A stretch of 64,000 bases of DNA from Clostridia bacterium (GCA_017517815.1 JAFWYA010000071.1:10356-74355), one strand, 5' to 3'; shown: positions 52,527-61,430, counted from the first letter of the stretch. Notes: generated by a model from the sequence alone, not told the origin. A program made the numbers and translations.

Positions 52527-53135
52527 ATGATCATTATCGGCATCTGCGGCGCAAGCGGAAGCGGCAAAAGCACGCTTGCCCATGAACTAGCCGATGCCAT
52601 TGGCAGCGGCTGCACCGTTATCAACCACGACTGCTATTATAAAGACCACTCGGATCTTCCCTTTGAGCAGCGCTGCCTGCTCAACTATGACGAGCCCGAT
52701 ATTTTTGACCACGATCTTTTCCTTGAGGATGTAAATCTGCTGCTTTCCGGCCAGCCCATTACCCGCAAGGCCTACAACTATCCCGAACATCGCCGCGATG
52801 ATACCGACGAGCTGATCCAGCCGCCGCAGGTGTTGATCATCGAAGGTATTCATGTGTTCTATGACAAGCGCCTGTGCGATCTGATGTTCCTCAAGCTCTA
52901 CATGAGTGTCGACACCGACATCTGTCTTCTGCGCCGCATTGAGCGCGACATCAACGAGCGCGGCCGCAGCATTGAAAACATCTCCGCCCAGTACCTTTCC
53001 ACCGTCAAGCCCATGTTTGACAAGCACATCCGCAACTACATCGAACTGGCCGATGTCATCGTCGCCCACGGCGGACGCAACGCCCGCATCAAGGATATTC
53101 TTGCCGGGTATGTACGGGGCGAACTGGCGAAGTGA
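52527..53135 (+). CDS. udk: Uridine kinase
   Basis: A 202-residue enzyme phosphorylating uridine and cytidine in pyrimidine salvage. The P-loop is GASGSGKSTLA near residue 10; NHDCYYKD near 35, YDEPDIFDHDLF near 55 and the specific VDTDICLLRRIERDINERGR near 140 (lid region with Arg residues) are family marks. Length is that of Udk (about 205-210). Longer in-frame starts exist upstream but fall in the promoter; 52527 is chosen from the family start pattern MIIIGICGASG. The gene is monocistronic and followed by the long palindromic repeat. Confidence 0.93.
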   Translation: MIIIGICGASGSGKSTLAHELADAIGSGCTVINHDCYYKDHSDLPFEQRCLLNYDEPDIFDHDLFLEDVNLLLSGQPITRKAYNYPEHRRDDTDELIQPPQVLIIEGIHVFYDKRLCDLMFLKLYMSVDTDICLLRRIERDINERGRSIENISAQYLSTVKPMFDKHIRNYIELADVIVAHGGRNARIKDILAGYVRGELAK

Positions 53136-53140
53136 GGAGT

Positions 53141-53204
53141 TCCGAGAGGGGGCTTTCTTTTGCAAAAGAAAGCCCCCTCTCGCGCTCTCCCCGAAGAAAA
53201 CTGG
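53141..53204. repeat. Palindromic intergenic repeat, copy 2 (long form)
   Basis: Arms CGAGAGGGGGCTTTCTTTT and AAAAGAAAGCCCCCTCTCG form a near-perfect long hairpin, followed by CGCTCTCCCCGAAGAAAACTG. The tail CCCCTCTCGC-CTC-CCCC-AAGAAAACTG is shared with copy 1 at 48484-48533. It lies right after udk. Confidence 0.78.
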
Positions 53205-53221
53205 TTTAGGAGGCAAGCGCT

Positions 53222-53569
53222 ATGCGGCTGGGTGAAGTAGGACTGCTGACAAACGATGTGATACGGCTGGCAAATTTCTATAAACGTTTGCTGGGTGTTG
53301 AAAACGACAGCTCTGACGCTGTGCATCAGTTCATCATTGCTGAAGAAACAATGCTGACAGTTTACAACGACGGCAGTGTGAAAAACAACTGCAACCAGAA
53401 CATGTGCATCGCTTTTACGGTGGATAATATGGACGAGGCGTATCGCAGGGTGCTCGCGCTTGGCGCGGAGATCATCGAACCGCCAGTCAAACGGCCGTGG
53501 GGCGCAGTCAACATGAGCTTTTACGACCCGGACCATAACATGGTTTTTCTCAGACAGTTTGCAGAATAG
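53222..53569 (+). CDS. VOC (glyoxalase/bleomycin-resistance) family protein
   Basis: A 115-residue VOC-fold protein made of beta-alpha-beta-beta-beta modules: LGEVGLLTNDVIRLANFYKRLLG at the N-terminus and the second module starting at CIAFTVDNMDEAYRRV. Metal-ligand candidates include His in AVHQFI and Glu/Asp in later strands (SFYDPDHNMVFLRQF). Family members include glyoxalase I, bleomycin-binding proteins and dioxygenases; the specific activity is unknown. Ribosome site TAGGAGG precedes the ATG. Confidence 0.85.
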   Translation: MRLGEVGLLTNDVIRLANFYKRLLGVENDSSDAVHQFIIAEETMLTVYNDGSVKNNCNQNMCIAFTVDNMDEAYRRVLALGAEIIEPPVKRPWGAVNMSFYDPDHNMVFLRQFAE

Positions 53570-53607
53570 GAAAAGTCCCGGCAATGCCGGGACTTTTCCT
53601 ATTCTGC
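53561..53607. terminator. Bidirectional terminator after the VOC gene
   Basis: An almost perfect 23-bp palindrome GCAGAATAGGAAAAGTCCC... with the mirrored arm ending ...ATTCTGC, then T residues; convergent with queA. Confidence 0.9.
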
Positions 53608-53620
53608 TGCTTTCAACTCA

Positions 53621-54646
53621 TTATAGAATCATCATCGCATCGCCAAAACTGAAGAACCGATACTTTTCATCCACAGCTTCACGGTACACGCGCAGCGCTT
53701 CCTCACGGCTCATCAGCGCAGAGATCAGCATCAGCAGCGTGCTTTGCGGCAGATGGAAATTGGTAATCAGGCTATCAACAGCATGGAAGGTATAACCGGG
53801 CGTAATGAAAATGCCGGTATCGCCGCCCTCAGCGCGCACCTGGCAGTCCTCGCCGGTAGCGCTTTCCAATGTGCGCACGCTGGTGGTACCCACGCAGATA
53901 CAGCGGCCGCCTGCCGCACGGGCTGCGTTGATCTTTTCAGCCGCCTCGGGACTGACCTCATAATGCTCCACATGCATGTGATGTTCACTTAGATCCTCCA
54001 CCTTCACAGGGCGGAAGGTTCCCAGTCCCACATGCAGCAAAACTGGCACGATTTCAACGCCCATGGCGCGAATCTTATCCATCAGTTCCGGGGTAAAATG
54101 CAGGCCTGCAGTAGGGGCTGCGGCGCTGCCCTCCTGCTTTGCATACACCGTCTGGTAACGGTTTTTGTCCTGCAGCTTTTGGTGGATATAGGGCGGCAGA
54201 GGCATCTGTCCCAGCTGATCCAGAATTTCTTCAAACACTCCCTCGTAATGGAAGCGCACCTTACGGCCGCCGTCCTCGGCGTTGTCGATGATCTCTGCGC
54301 GCAGCAGACCATTGCCGAAGGTGCAGAAGGTACCGGGCTTCAACCTTCTGCCGGGGCGTACAAGTCCCTCCCACACATCCTTTTCCAGACGTTTGAGCAA
54401 CAGAATCTCCACCGGCACGCCCGTATCTTCCTTTTCGCCAAGCAGACGGGCAGGAATGACTTTTGTTTCATTCACCACCAGCACGTCGCCCTTGCGCAGA
54501 AACTGCGGCAGGTCGTAAAAATGCAGGTGCTGGATGCTCTTGTCTTCGCGGTTATACACCAGAAGACGGCTATGGTCACGCGGCTCCATGGGGGTCTGTG
54601 CAATCAGTTCTTCCGGAAGCACATAGTCAAAATCGCTGGTTTTCAT
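53621..54646 (-). CDS. queA: S-adenosylmethionine:tRNA ribosyltransferase-isomerase
   Basis: A 341-residue QueA, which transfers and isomerises the ribosyl part of S-adenosylmethionine to preQ1-modified tRNA, giving epoxyqueuosine in tRNAs with GUN anticodons. Family motifs are [14 protein letters not shown] at the N-terminus, [39 protein letters not shown] and the C-terminal ATGEDCQV / [10 protein letters not shown] region. Length is standard (about 340-345). Its start overlaps the ruvB stop by 4 nt (ATGA), so it is in the ruvCAB operon, a common arrangement with ruvAB. No tgt gene follows in this window; downstream is a terminator. Confidence 0.97.
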   Translation of the reverse strand: MKTSDFDYVLPEELIAQTPMEPRDHSRLLVYNREDKSIQHLHFYDLPQFLRKGDVLVVNETKVIPARLLGEKEDTGVPVEILLLKRLEKDVWEGLVRPGRRLKPGTFCTFGNGLLRAEIIDNAEDGGRKVRFHYEGVFEEILDQLGQMPLPPYIHQKLQDKNRYQTVYAKQEGSAAAPTAGLHFTPELMDKIRAMGVEIVPVLLHVGLGTFRPVKVEDLSEHHMHVEHYEVSPEAAEKINAARAAGGRCICVGTTSVRTLESATGEDCQVRAEGGDTGIFITPGYTFHAVDSLITNFHLPQSTLLMLISALMSREEALRVYREAVDEKYRFFSFGDAMMIL

Positions 54647-55671
54647 ATACGCAGCTGTTCTCCTTCCTCAGGCGGGGTCAGGGGCTTGCGGCCCATATGC
54701 TCGTATGCAGCCGGCGTCACCACGCGGCCGCGGGGGGTGCGCATCATAAAACCAAGCTGCATCAGATAGGGCTCGTACACGTCTTCAATGGTGGATGCAT
54801 CCTCACCGGTCATGGCGCTGAGTGTTTCAAGGCCGACCGGGCCACCTGCGAACTTATCCATCATGGTGCTGAGCATCGTGCGGTCAAGCTGGTCAAGGCC
54901 CAGATCGTCCACGCCCTGCATATCCAGCGCCTGGCGGGCCACCTCGCGGGTGATGACGCCGCCGCCGCGAATCTGTGCAAAGTCGCGCACGCGGCGCAGC
55001 ATGCGGTTGGCCAGGCGGGGCGTACCGCGGCTACGGCGGGCAATTTCGAGAATACCGTCATCCTCCGCCTTCACATTCAGAATGCCCGCGCTGCGTCTGA
55101 CAATCATAGCCAGTTCCTCGGGCGCATACATTTCCAGACGGAAGATAATGCCAAAACGGTCGCGCAAAGGCGCGCTGAGCAATCCTGCGCGCGTGGTAGC
55201 ACCCACCAGCGTAAAACGCGGCAGATCCAAACGGATGCTGCGGGCCGTCGGGCCCTTGCCGATCATAATATCCAGCGCATAGTCTTCCATGGCCGGATAC
55301 AGCACTTCCTCCACAGAGCGGCTCAAGCGATGAATTTCATCGATAAACAGCACATCACCATCTGCAAGATTGGTCAGAATACTGGCCAGATCACCTGCTT
55401 TTTCAATAGCAGGGCCGCTGGTGATGCGGATGTTCTGCCCCATTTCAGCAGCGATGATGCCGGCAAGCGTCGTCTTGCCCAGGCCGGGAGGGCCGTAGAG
55501 CAGCAGGTGGTCCAGCGGTTCGTGGCGCTTAAGCGCAGCCTCGATGGAAATGCTCAGATTCTGCTTTACGTTTTCCTGACCGATGTAATCGCGCAGGGTT
55601 TTGGGGCGCAGGCTCATTTCCTGCTCGTCGTCACCGGGACGAAAGCCCGTGGAAACGATGCGGTCATCCAT
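54643..55671 (-). CDS. ruvB: Holliday junction branch migration helicase RuvB
   Basis: A 342-residue AAA+ motor that drives branch migration with RuvA. Walker [13 protein letters not shown] near residue 60, Walker [12 protein letters not shown] near 110, sensor 1 [10 protein letters not shown] near 153, sensor 2 arginine region [12 protein letters not shown] near 215 and the winged-helix C-terminus [20 protein letters not shown] are all present. Length is typical (about 330-350). It follows ruvA by 21 nt and overlaps queA by 4 nt. Confidence 0.98.
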   Translation of the reverse strand: MDDRIVSTGFRPGDDEQEMSLRPKTLRDYIGQENVKQNLSISIEAALKRHEPLDHLLLYGPPGLGKTTLAGIIAAEMGQNIRITSGPAIEKAGDLASILTNLADGDVLFIDEIHRLSRSVEEVLYPAMEDYALDIMIGKGPTARSIRLDLPRFTLVGATTRAGLLSAPLRDRFGIIFRLEMYAPEELAMIVRRSAGILNVKAEDDGILEIARRSRGTPRLANRMLRRVRDFAQIRGGGVITREVARQALDMQGVDDLGLDQLDRTMLSTMMDKFAGGPVGLETLSAMTGEDASTIEDVYEPYLMQLGFMMRTPRGRVVTPAAYEHMGRKPLTPPEEGEQLRI

Positions 55672-55692
55672 ATGCGTTCCTCTTTCCTCAAA

Positions 55693-56316
55693 TTACATAT
55701 TCTGGGCCATATGGCGCAGCGCCAGCTTGATGAGTTCATCCGGCGTATCCGCCTGCCCCTTGACGCCCTTAAGCGCATTGGCAGCCTCCTGCGGCGTATA
55801 ACCAAGCGACTTGAGCGCCAGCATCGCTTCGCTCACAGCATCCTGCGCGGGCGCATCTACCGCAGCGGTCACAGCGAAATCCTCCAGACCGGCGGTTCCG
55901 CCCAGTGCATCCTGCGCCAGCTTGTCCTTCAGTTCAAGGCTGATGCGCTGTGCCGTCTTTTTGCCAATGCCGGGTGCACGGGAAAGCGCCGCCGCATCGC
56001 CGGTCAGAATGGCCAGCCGCAGATCGGAAAGCGGCATGCTGCCCAGTACGCCCAGCGCGCTCTTGGGACCGATGCCGCTGACGGAAATCAGGCGGCGGAA
56101 CATATCGCGTTCCTCCCGCTTGAGAAAACCAAACAGCTCCATGGCATCCTCACGCACATTCATATGTGTGTACAGCGTGCACTCCCCGCCCGCAGCAGGA
56201 AGACCGCTGAGCGTATTCATGCTGCACATCATGCGAAGGCCCAGACCGGCGCCTGTCATAACGAGGGCCTCGCCCTCGCTCTTTTCCATCAAAATGCCCT
56301 TGACCATTGCGATCAC
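55693..56316 (-). CDS. ruvA: Holliday junction DNA helicase subunit RuvA
   Basis: A 207-residue RuvA with the OB-fold N-terminal domain (MIAMVKGILMEK), two helix-hairpin-helix motifs (RRLISVSGIGPKSAL and LSRAPGIGKKTAQRI) that contact the junction, and the C-terminal RuvB-binding domain (VSEAMLALKSLGYTPQEA). The start is GTG (56316) with GAGGG upstream; family starts MIAxxxG match it. Slightly longer than E. coli RuvA (203 residues), within the normal range. Gene order ruvC-ruvA-ruvB-queA. Confidence 0.97.
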   Translation of the reverse strand: MIAMVKGILMEKSEGEALVMTGAGLGLRMMCSMNTLSGLPAAGGECTLYTHMNVREDAMELFGFLKREERDMFRRLISVSGIGPKSALGVLGSMPLSDLRLAILTGDAAALSRAPGIGKKTAQRISLELKDKLAQDALGGTAGLEDFAVTAAVDAPAQDAVSEAMLALKSLGYTPQEAANALKGVKGQADTPDELIKLALRHMAQNM

Positions 56317-56326
56317 AGCGCATCCC

Positions 56327-56821
56327 TCACTTCATTTTAAATTGCTCTTTGGCAGGGCCGGTCGCCGCATGAGTCAGCGCGATGGCAATGGCGTCCGCTG
56401 CGTCATCAGGACGGGCGATGTCCTCCATATGTAAAAGCATTTTCACCATCTGCTGAATCTGCTGCTTTTCTGCTTTGCCGTATCCCACGATGGCCTGCTT
56501 GACCTGCATGGGGGTGTATTCATAAAGTTTGTCGGTATATTCTGCACAGGCTGCCAGTGCAACGCCGCGTGCCGCGCCGACAGTCAGCGCTGTTGTAACG
56601 TTTTTTGCAAAAAACAGTTCTTCAAACGCAATCTCTTCAGGCTTGTAGCTTTCCAACAGCATGCGCATATCCTCGCCGATCTGCTTAAGCCGCTCCGGGA
56701 AACGCTGCTGCGGCGTGGTGAGAATACAGCCGTAATTGACCAGTCGCTGCCTGCCGCGCTCCGCTTCGATCACACCCCAGCCCAGCGTGGCCAGACCCGG
56801 GTCAATGCCAAGGATGATCAT
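56327..56821 (-). CDS. ruvC: Holliday junction resolvase RuvC
   Basis: A 164-residue endonuclease. Catalytic acidic residues in the RNase H-like fold are Asp7 in ILGIDPGLATLGWG, Glu in IAFEELFFAKN near residue 68 and the Asp pair in DDAADAIAIALTHA near 140. Length is standard (about 160-175). The ATG at 56821 has GGGGAGG 10 nt upstream; a TTG two codons further upstream is less likely. It is the first gene of the ruvC-ruvA-ruvB-queA unit, 10 nt before ruvA. Confidence 0.97.
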   Translation of the reverse strand: MIILGIDPGLATLGWGVIEAERGRQRLVNYGCILTTPQQRFPERLKQIGEDMRMLLESYKPEEIAFEELFFAKNVTTALTVGAARGVALAACAEYTDKLYEYTPMQVKQAIVGYGKAEKQQIQQMVKMLLHMEDIARPDDAADAIAIALTHAATGPAKEQFKMK

Positions 56822-56853
56822 TCCCAAATCCTCCCCATCTTCCTAACTTATTT

Positions 56854-56882
56854 ATGATACGGGTTTGCGTTCAGTTTGTCAA
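56854..56882 (-). promoter_or_regulatory. Promoter of the ruvC-ruvA-ruvB-queA operon
   Basis: Minus-strand TTGACA, 17-nt spacer, TATCAT. No CGAAC-N4-GTTCG box is present at it. Confidence 0.7.
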
Positions 56883-56979
56883 TTGTGAATGGCAAAGCAG
56901 GAAACGTTTGTGATTTCATCTATACAATCGAACGAAAATCGAATATAATACCACTAATTATTTAAAAGGGAGGATCAGC

Positions 56980-58347
56980 GTGGAAAGTAGCTTCAAGCAT
57001 TCGTGGACTCAACGGGTCATTCGGCCTGAACGGCTGCTGGCGCTTGGTTTTTTTGTCATCATTCTTTTGGGAGGTCTGCTGCTTTCCCTGCCTGTCTCAG
57101 GTGTCGCGGGGCAATCCATCGGGCTTCTTGGCGGGCTGTTTACCGCCACTTCCGCCGTATGTGTGACCGGACTTAGCATCATAGATGCCGGCACGCAGCT
57201 TTCCCTTTTTGGCCAAACGGTACTGCTTATTCTGATTCAGATCAGTGGTCTGGGCTTTATGACTTTTGCCACGCTCATCATGGTAGCGCTCGGCAGGAGG
57301 GTATCGCTGCGCGGTCGCATGCTGCTGCGTGATTCCCTGAACCAGACCACACTTGGCGGAATGGTGCGGCTGTCGCTGCATTTTCTTTGGCTGGCGCTGA
57401 TCATTGAGGCAGTTGGCGCGCTTTTGCTGATGCTGCGCTTTGTTCCCATGTATGGTTTGAAAAACGGCGTGTGGTACAGCTGCTTTACCGCCATCAGCGC
57501 CTTTTGCAATGCCGGCTTTGATATATTCGGCGGGTGGCGCAGCCTGACCCACCTGTATGAAGATCCTGCGGTTCTGCTGGTGATTTGTGTATTGATCGTA
57601 CTGGGCGGACTTGGCTTTACCGTTATTTTGGAATGTGTGCGGCAGCGTATGCGTTTCCGAAAACTATCGCTGCATGCTCGGCTTGTGCTGAGTCTGACAG
57701 GCGCGCTGATCCTTTCGGGCATGCTGCTCACGCTGCTGACCGAGTTTAACAGCACTGCATTTCAGAAAATGACATGGGACGTAAAGCTGCTCAACAGCCT
57801 TTTTCAGGCCGTCACACTTCGTACAGCAGGTTTTGCCAGCATAGATCAGGCTTCCCTATCCGATGCCGGAAAGCTGCTTGGATGCGTATACATGTTTATC
57901 GGCGCTTCCCCAGCCTCAACCGGTGGCGGCATCAAAACCACTACCGCTTTTATGCTGGTACTGCTGGTCATAAGTGTTGTGCGCAACCGTGCACACCTCC
58001 ATCTCTGGGGACGTGAGATTGCTGTGGATACAGCCCGCCGCAGTATGGCCATTGCCTTTATCGGTATGCTGGTGGTGCTTGGCTGTTCCGTGGCGATCAG
58101 CATACTTGAACAAAACAGCGGTATTCCAATGATCGACCTGCTGTTTGAAGTTGTCAGCGCTTTCAGCACAACAGGTCTCTCAGCAGCCAACACGCCGTTA
58201 CTGAGACCTGCTTCTCAATGCCTGCTGATGCCGCTGATGTATCTGGGCCGCGTAGGGCCGCTCACGCTGGCCTTTGCGCTTGCCAGCCGCAGCACAGCCA
58301 ACATCGCACGCATACGTTATCCCGAAGAAAAAATCATGATCGGATAA
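56980..58347 (+). CDS. Potassium transporter subunit, TrkH/KtrB family
   Basis: A 455-residue membrane protein with four repeated M1-pore-M2 units of the K+ channel-like superfamily of cation transporters. Pore-loop glycines can be seen in TSAVCVTGLSI, SAFCNAGFDIFGG, LRTAGFASID and SAFSTTGLS, the fourfold T/S-x-G pattern of TrkH/KtrB selectivity filters. It takes up K+ (possibly with Na+) with the cytoplasmic TrkA/KtrA-like subunit encoded next. The start is GTG at 56980 with AGGGAGG upstream; no better ATG exists nearby. Confidence 0.93.
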   Translation: MESSFKHSWTQRVIRPERLLALGFFVIILLGGLLLSLPVSGVAGQSIGLLGGLFTATSAVCVTGLSIIDAGTQLSLFGQTVLLILIQISGLGFMTFATLIMVALGRRVSLRGRMLLRDSLNQTTLGGMVRLSLHFLWLALIIEAVGALLLMLRFVPMYGLKNGVWYSCFTAISAFCNAGFDIFGGWRSLTHLYEDPAVLLVICVLIVLGGLGFTVILECVRQRMRFRKLSLHARLVLSLTGALILSGMLLTLLTEFNSTAFQKMTWDVKLLNSLFQAVTLRTAGFASIDQASLSDAGKLLGCVYMFIGASPASTGGGIKTTTAFMLVLLVISVVRNRAHLHLWGREIAVDTARRSMAIAFIGMLVVLGCSVAISILEQNSGIPMIDLLFEVVSAFSTTGLSAANTPLLRPASQCLLMPLMYLGRVGPLTLAFALASRSTANIARIRYPEEKIMIG

Positions 58348-58359
58348 GGAGGAAAACTC

Positions 58360-59010
58360 ATGAAAGCCAAACAATTTCTGGTACTTGGTCTTGGGCGCTT
58401 CGGAACAAGCGTTGCCAGAACGCTTTGCGAGCTGGGCCAGGAAGTCGTTGCGATCGATTCAGATGAAGCGCTGGTCACGGCGATTGCGCCGTATGTAACG
58501 CAAGCCATGCAGTTGGACGCCACGGACGAGGCTGCGCTTTCAACGCTTGGCGTGCAAAATTTTGACGCTGCCGTTGTAAGCATAGGCCAGAACACACGCG
58601 ACAGCATCCTTGTGTCTGTTCTTCTTAAAGAGCTCGGCGTTTCATTTCTCATCGCCAAGGCAAACGACGAACTGCATGCAAAGGTACTGCGCAAAATCGG
58701 CGCTGACCGTGTGGTTTTTCCCGAGCGTGATATGGGCGCGCGTATTGCGCGCAGCATTCTGACCCCTAACGTGATAGACCTGATGGATTTAAGCGACGAC
58801 CACCAGATCATCGAGATCCGTCTGCCCTCCCAATGGGCCGGCAACAGCATTCTGGCGTTGAATGTACGCAGGCGCTATGGCATAAACATTCTTGCCATCC
58901 GGCGTGACGGACGCTTTTTGATATCCCCCGCTCCTGATCTGCAGCTGGAACCCGACGACGTGCTGCTTGTGATGGGCAGAAGCGAAGACATTGAAAAACT
59001 GGAGCCCTAA
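58360..59010 (+). CDS. Potassium uptake regulatory subunit, TrkA/KtrA family
   Basis: A 216-residue cytoplasmic RCK protein. The N-terminal RCK-N Rossmann domain begins with FLVLGLGRFGTSVARTL, an NAD(H)- or ATP/ADP-binding motif, with VVAIDSDEALV as the second strand. The C-terminal RCK-C domain spans about 135-216 (HQIIEIRLPSQWAGNSILAL). Single-unit length matches KtrA (about 220 residues) rather than E. coli TrkA (458 residues, two repeats). It lies 12 nt after the transporter gene. Gating of the pore by nucleotide and c-di-AMP is known for KtrA relatives. Confidence 0.93.
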   Translation: MKAKQFLVLGLGRFGTSVARTLCELGQEVVAIDSDEALVTAIAPYVTQAMQLDATDEAALSTLGVQNFDAAVVSIGQNTRDSILVSVLLKELGVSFLIAKANDELHAKVLRKIGADRVVFPERDMGARIARSILTPNVIDLMDLSDDHQIIEIRLPSQWAGNSILALNVRRRYGINILAIRRDGRFLISPAPDLQLEPDDVLLVMGRSEDIEKLEP

Positions 59011-59032
59011 TTCATGGAAAGGAGTCTTTCTG

Positions 59033-59821
59033 ATGGAGCCTTATCCAAACGACTATTTTGACCGGGAAGTATGCAGGCCTTACGAATGCAAAGGCGGAGA
59101 CTGCGGCGTGCTGCTGGTTCATGGATTTACCGGCACCTGCGCGCACATGAGAAAACTGGCGGACTCGCTGGCGCAGCGCGGTTATACCGTGCGCACCATC
59201 AATCTGCCGGGGCATGCATCCAGCGAGGACGACATGCGAAAGGCCGACTGGCAGCAATGGCTGCAGGCCGTCAAACAGGCGTCGCTTGAAATGATGCAGC
59301 AGGTAAAAACCTTCACCATCTGCGGCCTGTCCATGGGTGGCGTGCTGGCGCTGCTGGTTGCTCAGCAGATGAAGGTGGATGCCTGTGTTCCCATTTCTGC
59401 GCCTACAGCCGTGCAAAACCGTCTGCTTCCGCTTGCAGGACTGTGTGCTCCGCTGCTGCCCCGCATCGCCTGGGGACCGGGAACAGAACGCCATGCAAAG
59501 CTTGACAAAGCATACGACTTCGGGTATTCAGGCTTCCCCACAGCGAAAGGCGCCGATCTTCACAAGCTGATCCAGATGGCACGCAAAAACCTTTTCAGCA
59601 TCACCTGCCCCGTTCTGTGCGTACAAAGCGATGCGGATGAAACCATCTGGAAGGGCAGTGCGGATGAAATCCTTGGCGGCGTAAGCAGCAGTGTGCGCCA
59701 GAAACTATGGCTGCACGATGTGCCGCATGTGTGCACCATTTCGCACGAACTGCCTGCCATTGCAGACGCCATGGACAGCCTGATGCAGCGGGTACATCAT
59801 GAAAAAGCACAGCAGAAATAA
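59033..59821 (+). CDS. Alpha/beta hydrolase, carboxylesterase-like
   Basis: A 262-residue alpha/beta hydrolase. The oxyanion-hole loop is LLVHGFTGTCAHMR near residue 27, the nucleophile elbow GLSMGG gives Ser100, and the acid/His are in CVQSDADETIW and VPHVCTISHEL near the C-terminus. Overall layout matches the carboxylesterase Est30 and monoglyceride-lipase-like group, with small esters as likely substrates. It starts after the Trk/Ktr gene with AAAGGAG 9 nt before the ATG. The natural substrate is unknown. Confidence 0.88.
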   Translation: MEPYPNDYFDREVCRPYECKGGDCGVLLVHGFTGTCAHMRKLADSLAQRGYTVRTINLPGHASSEDDMRKADWQQWLQAVKQASLEMMQQVKTFTICGLSMGGVLALLVAQQMKVDACVPISAPTAVQNRLLPLAGLCAPLLPRIAWGPGTERHAKLDKAYDFGYSGFPTAKGADLHKLIQMARKNLFSITCPVLCVQSDADETIWKGSADEILGGVSSSVRQKLWLHDVPHVCTISHELPAIADAMDSLMQRVHHEKAQQK

Positions 59822-59838
59822 AAGGCGGTGCCAAACAC

Positions 59839-60858
59839 ATGAAAACCTTCCTCTTCGGCTTTGACAATGAACATCCCGCAGAGTGCGCGCAAGAGCTGCG
59901 CAGGCATCATATTGATGCTGTCGTTATGGGCACTCCCACGCCCGAAACAGCGGCTGCATTGTCCAGCGAGGAAATTGAACTGTATCTTTCCTGCGGCGCG
60001 TATCGCGTGAATGAAAGCAATGGCCTGCCTGCTATTGATTACATTGGCAAACCCCAGCCCTGGTTTCACTCGGGCTGTCCCAATGATCGAGCAAATGCCG
60101 AACGTCTGCTGGATGAAGTATTAATGCGCGCTAAAGCTTTTCCATCTGTCCGCGGTATTCTGGTGGATGGTGCACGCTTTGCTTCCTTTGCCTCCATTGA
60201 AGGCATTGAACCATTCTTCACCTGTTTCTGCCCGGCCTGTATGAAAGCGATGCAGGCGCAGGGCATTGATGGCGAAGCTGTGCGTGCGTCCGTGGAGCGG
60301 CTGGCGGCTACGCGTATTGTTTCTGAAAAGGACGAGGCATTATTGCAGCAATGGTTTGCCTTTCGCGAAAGCTGTATTCAGCAGTATATGGATCATTTTG
60401 CTGATCGCGTTCATCAGCTGCGTAACGGACTGATGGCAGGCGCCTTCATCTTCCCGCCTTCACTGGGGCGTTTTGTCGGGCAGACAGCATCGGCGTGCCG
60501 TTCGCTGGATATCGTGTCACATATGCTTTACCGCAGCTATCCCCACGAATTTGGCGTAGCCTGTCTGGGGCATGAATGGGCTGCTATGGCAGACGCATTC
60601 GGCGCGCAGCTGCAGCCCTTCAGCGGTTCTTCCCTGACAGACAGCCGCTGTGCCCGCCAGCTTCTGCGGGACGGTTTCACACCGGAATGGGTCGGGCATG
60701 AAGTTACTGAGGCACGCGCCTCGTGCCTGCCGCATCAGAAACTGTGGCCCATCATTCAGATTGAAGATGATTTCATCACAGAAACGGCACGCTGTGCCTT
60801 TAAGGCCGGCGCGGATGGCATAGGCTACTTTTCATACGGCGACGCCCCGCTGCCCTGA
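59839..60858 (+). CDS. TIM-barrel-like protein of unknown function
   Basis: A 339-residue soluble protein. FLFGFDNEHPAECAQELRRHHIDAVVMG at the N-terminus, FPSVRGILVDGARFASFASI near residue 100, the CFCPACM metal-like motif near 130 and ADGIGYFSYG at the C-terminus resemble the strand ends of glycosidase-like TIM barrels (DUF4015/GHL-related), but no convincing catalytic acid pair can be named. It is 17 nt after the esterase gene, so the two are co-transcribed and may act on the same ester-bearing glycan; that is inference. No signal peptide. The start is ATG with AAAGGCGG upstream. Confidence 0.6.
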   Translation: MKTFLFGFDNEHPAECAQELRRHHIDAVVMGTPTPETAAALSSEEIELYLSCGAYRVNESNGLPAIDYIGKPQPWFHSGCPNDRANAERLLDEVLMRAKAFPSVRGILVDGARFASFASIEGIEPFFTCFCPACMKAMQAQGIDGEAVRASVERLAATRIVSEKDEALLQQWFAFRESCIQQYMDHFADRVHQLRNGLMAGAFIFPPSLGRFVGQTASACRSLDIVSHMLYRSYPHEFGVACLGHEWAAMADAFGAQLQPFSGSSLTDSRCARQLLRDGFTPEWVGHEVTEARASCLPHQKLWPIIQIEDDFITETARCAFKAGADGIGYFSYGDAPLP

Positions 60859-60876
60859 AATTCATCCAAACAATCA

Positions 60877-60905
60877 TTGACAATTCCATACACTTCCGCT
60901 ATTCT
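60877..60905 (+). promoter_or_regulatory. Promoter of mscL
   Basis: TTGACA, 17-nt spacer, TATTCT, about 40 nt before the ATG. Confidence 0.65.
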
Positions 60906-60942
60906 TTTATCAGAAATCACACGCTTGAAAGGATGACACCAC

Positions 60943-61392
60943 ATGAAAAAGCTGTTTGATGAATTCAAACGTTTCTGCACCAAGGGCAACATTCTGGAAC
61001 TGGCAACCGGCGTTATGATCGGCGGCGCTTTCACCACTATCGTCAATTCTCTGGTCAATGACATGCTCATGCCTGTTATCGGCCTGATCACCGGCGGCGT
61101 GAACCTCAGCGGTCTTTTCGTCGCACTGGATGGCCAGCAGTACGCCAGCATTGAAGCCGCCAAGGAAGCCGGCGTCGGCACCCTCAATTACGGCGCTTTC
61201 ATTCAGAACATCATTAACTTCCTCATCATTGCGTTCTGCGTTTTCCTGTTTGTGAAGGCCATGGCCAAGATCATGCCCAAGAAGGAAGAGGCCCCTAAGA
61301 AGGCCCCCCGTCTTTGCCCCTTCTGCAAGCAGGCTGTGCATGACGAAGCCGTCAAATGCCAGCACTGCGGCAGCGATATTGCCGGAAAGTAA
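60943..61392 (+). CDS. mscL: Large-conductance mechanosensitive channel with C-terminal zinc ribbon
   Basis: A 149-residue channel. N-terminal amphipathic helix and TM1 (MKKLFDEFKRF, ATGVMIGGAFTTIVNSLVNDMLMPVIG) with the pore-lining MscL signature, periplasmic loop, TM2 (NFLIIAFCVFLFVKAM) and a cytoplasmic segment are present. Normal MscL ends with a charged coiled helix at about residue 130; here a CxxC-x10-CxxC zinc ribbon replaces or follows it (Cys125, Cys128, Cys139, Cys142 in CPFCKQAVHDEAVKCQHC). The channel opens under membrane tension to release solutes in osmotic downshock. The ribbon could trim gating or bind a partner. Confidence 0.92.
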   Translation: MKKLFDEFKRFCTKGNILELATGVMIGGAFTTIVNSLVNDMLMPVIGLITGGVNLSGLFVALDGQQYASIEAAKEAGVGTLNYGAFIQNIINFLIIAFCVFLFVKAMAKIMPKKEEAPKKAPRLCPFCKQAVHDEAVKCQHCGSDIAGK

Positions 61393-61396
61393 ACAT

Positions 61397-61430
61397 TTGA
61401 ACCCGGAGCCAAAAGGCCCCGGGTTTTTGA
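61397..61430 (+). terminator. Terminator of mscL
   Basis: Stem AACCCGG / CCGGGTT with inner AGCC/GGCC pairing and T run. Confidence 0.85.
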
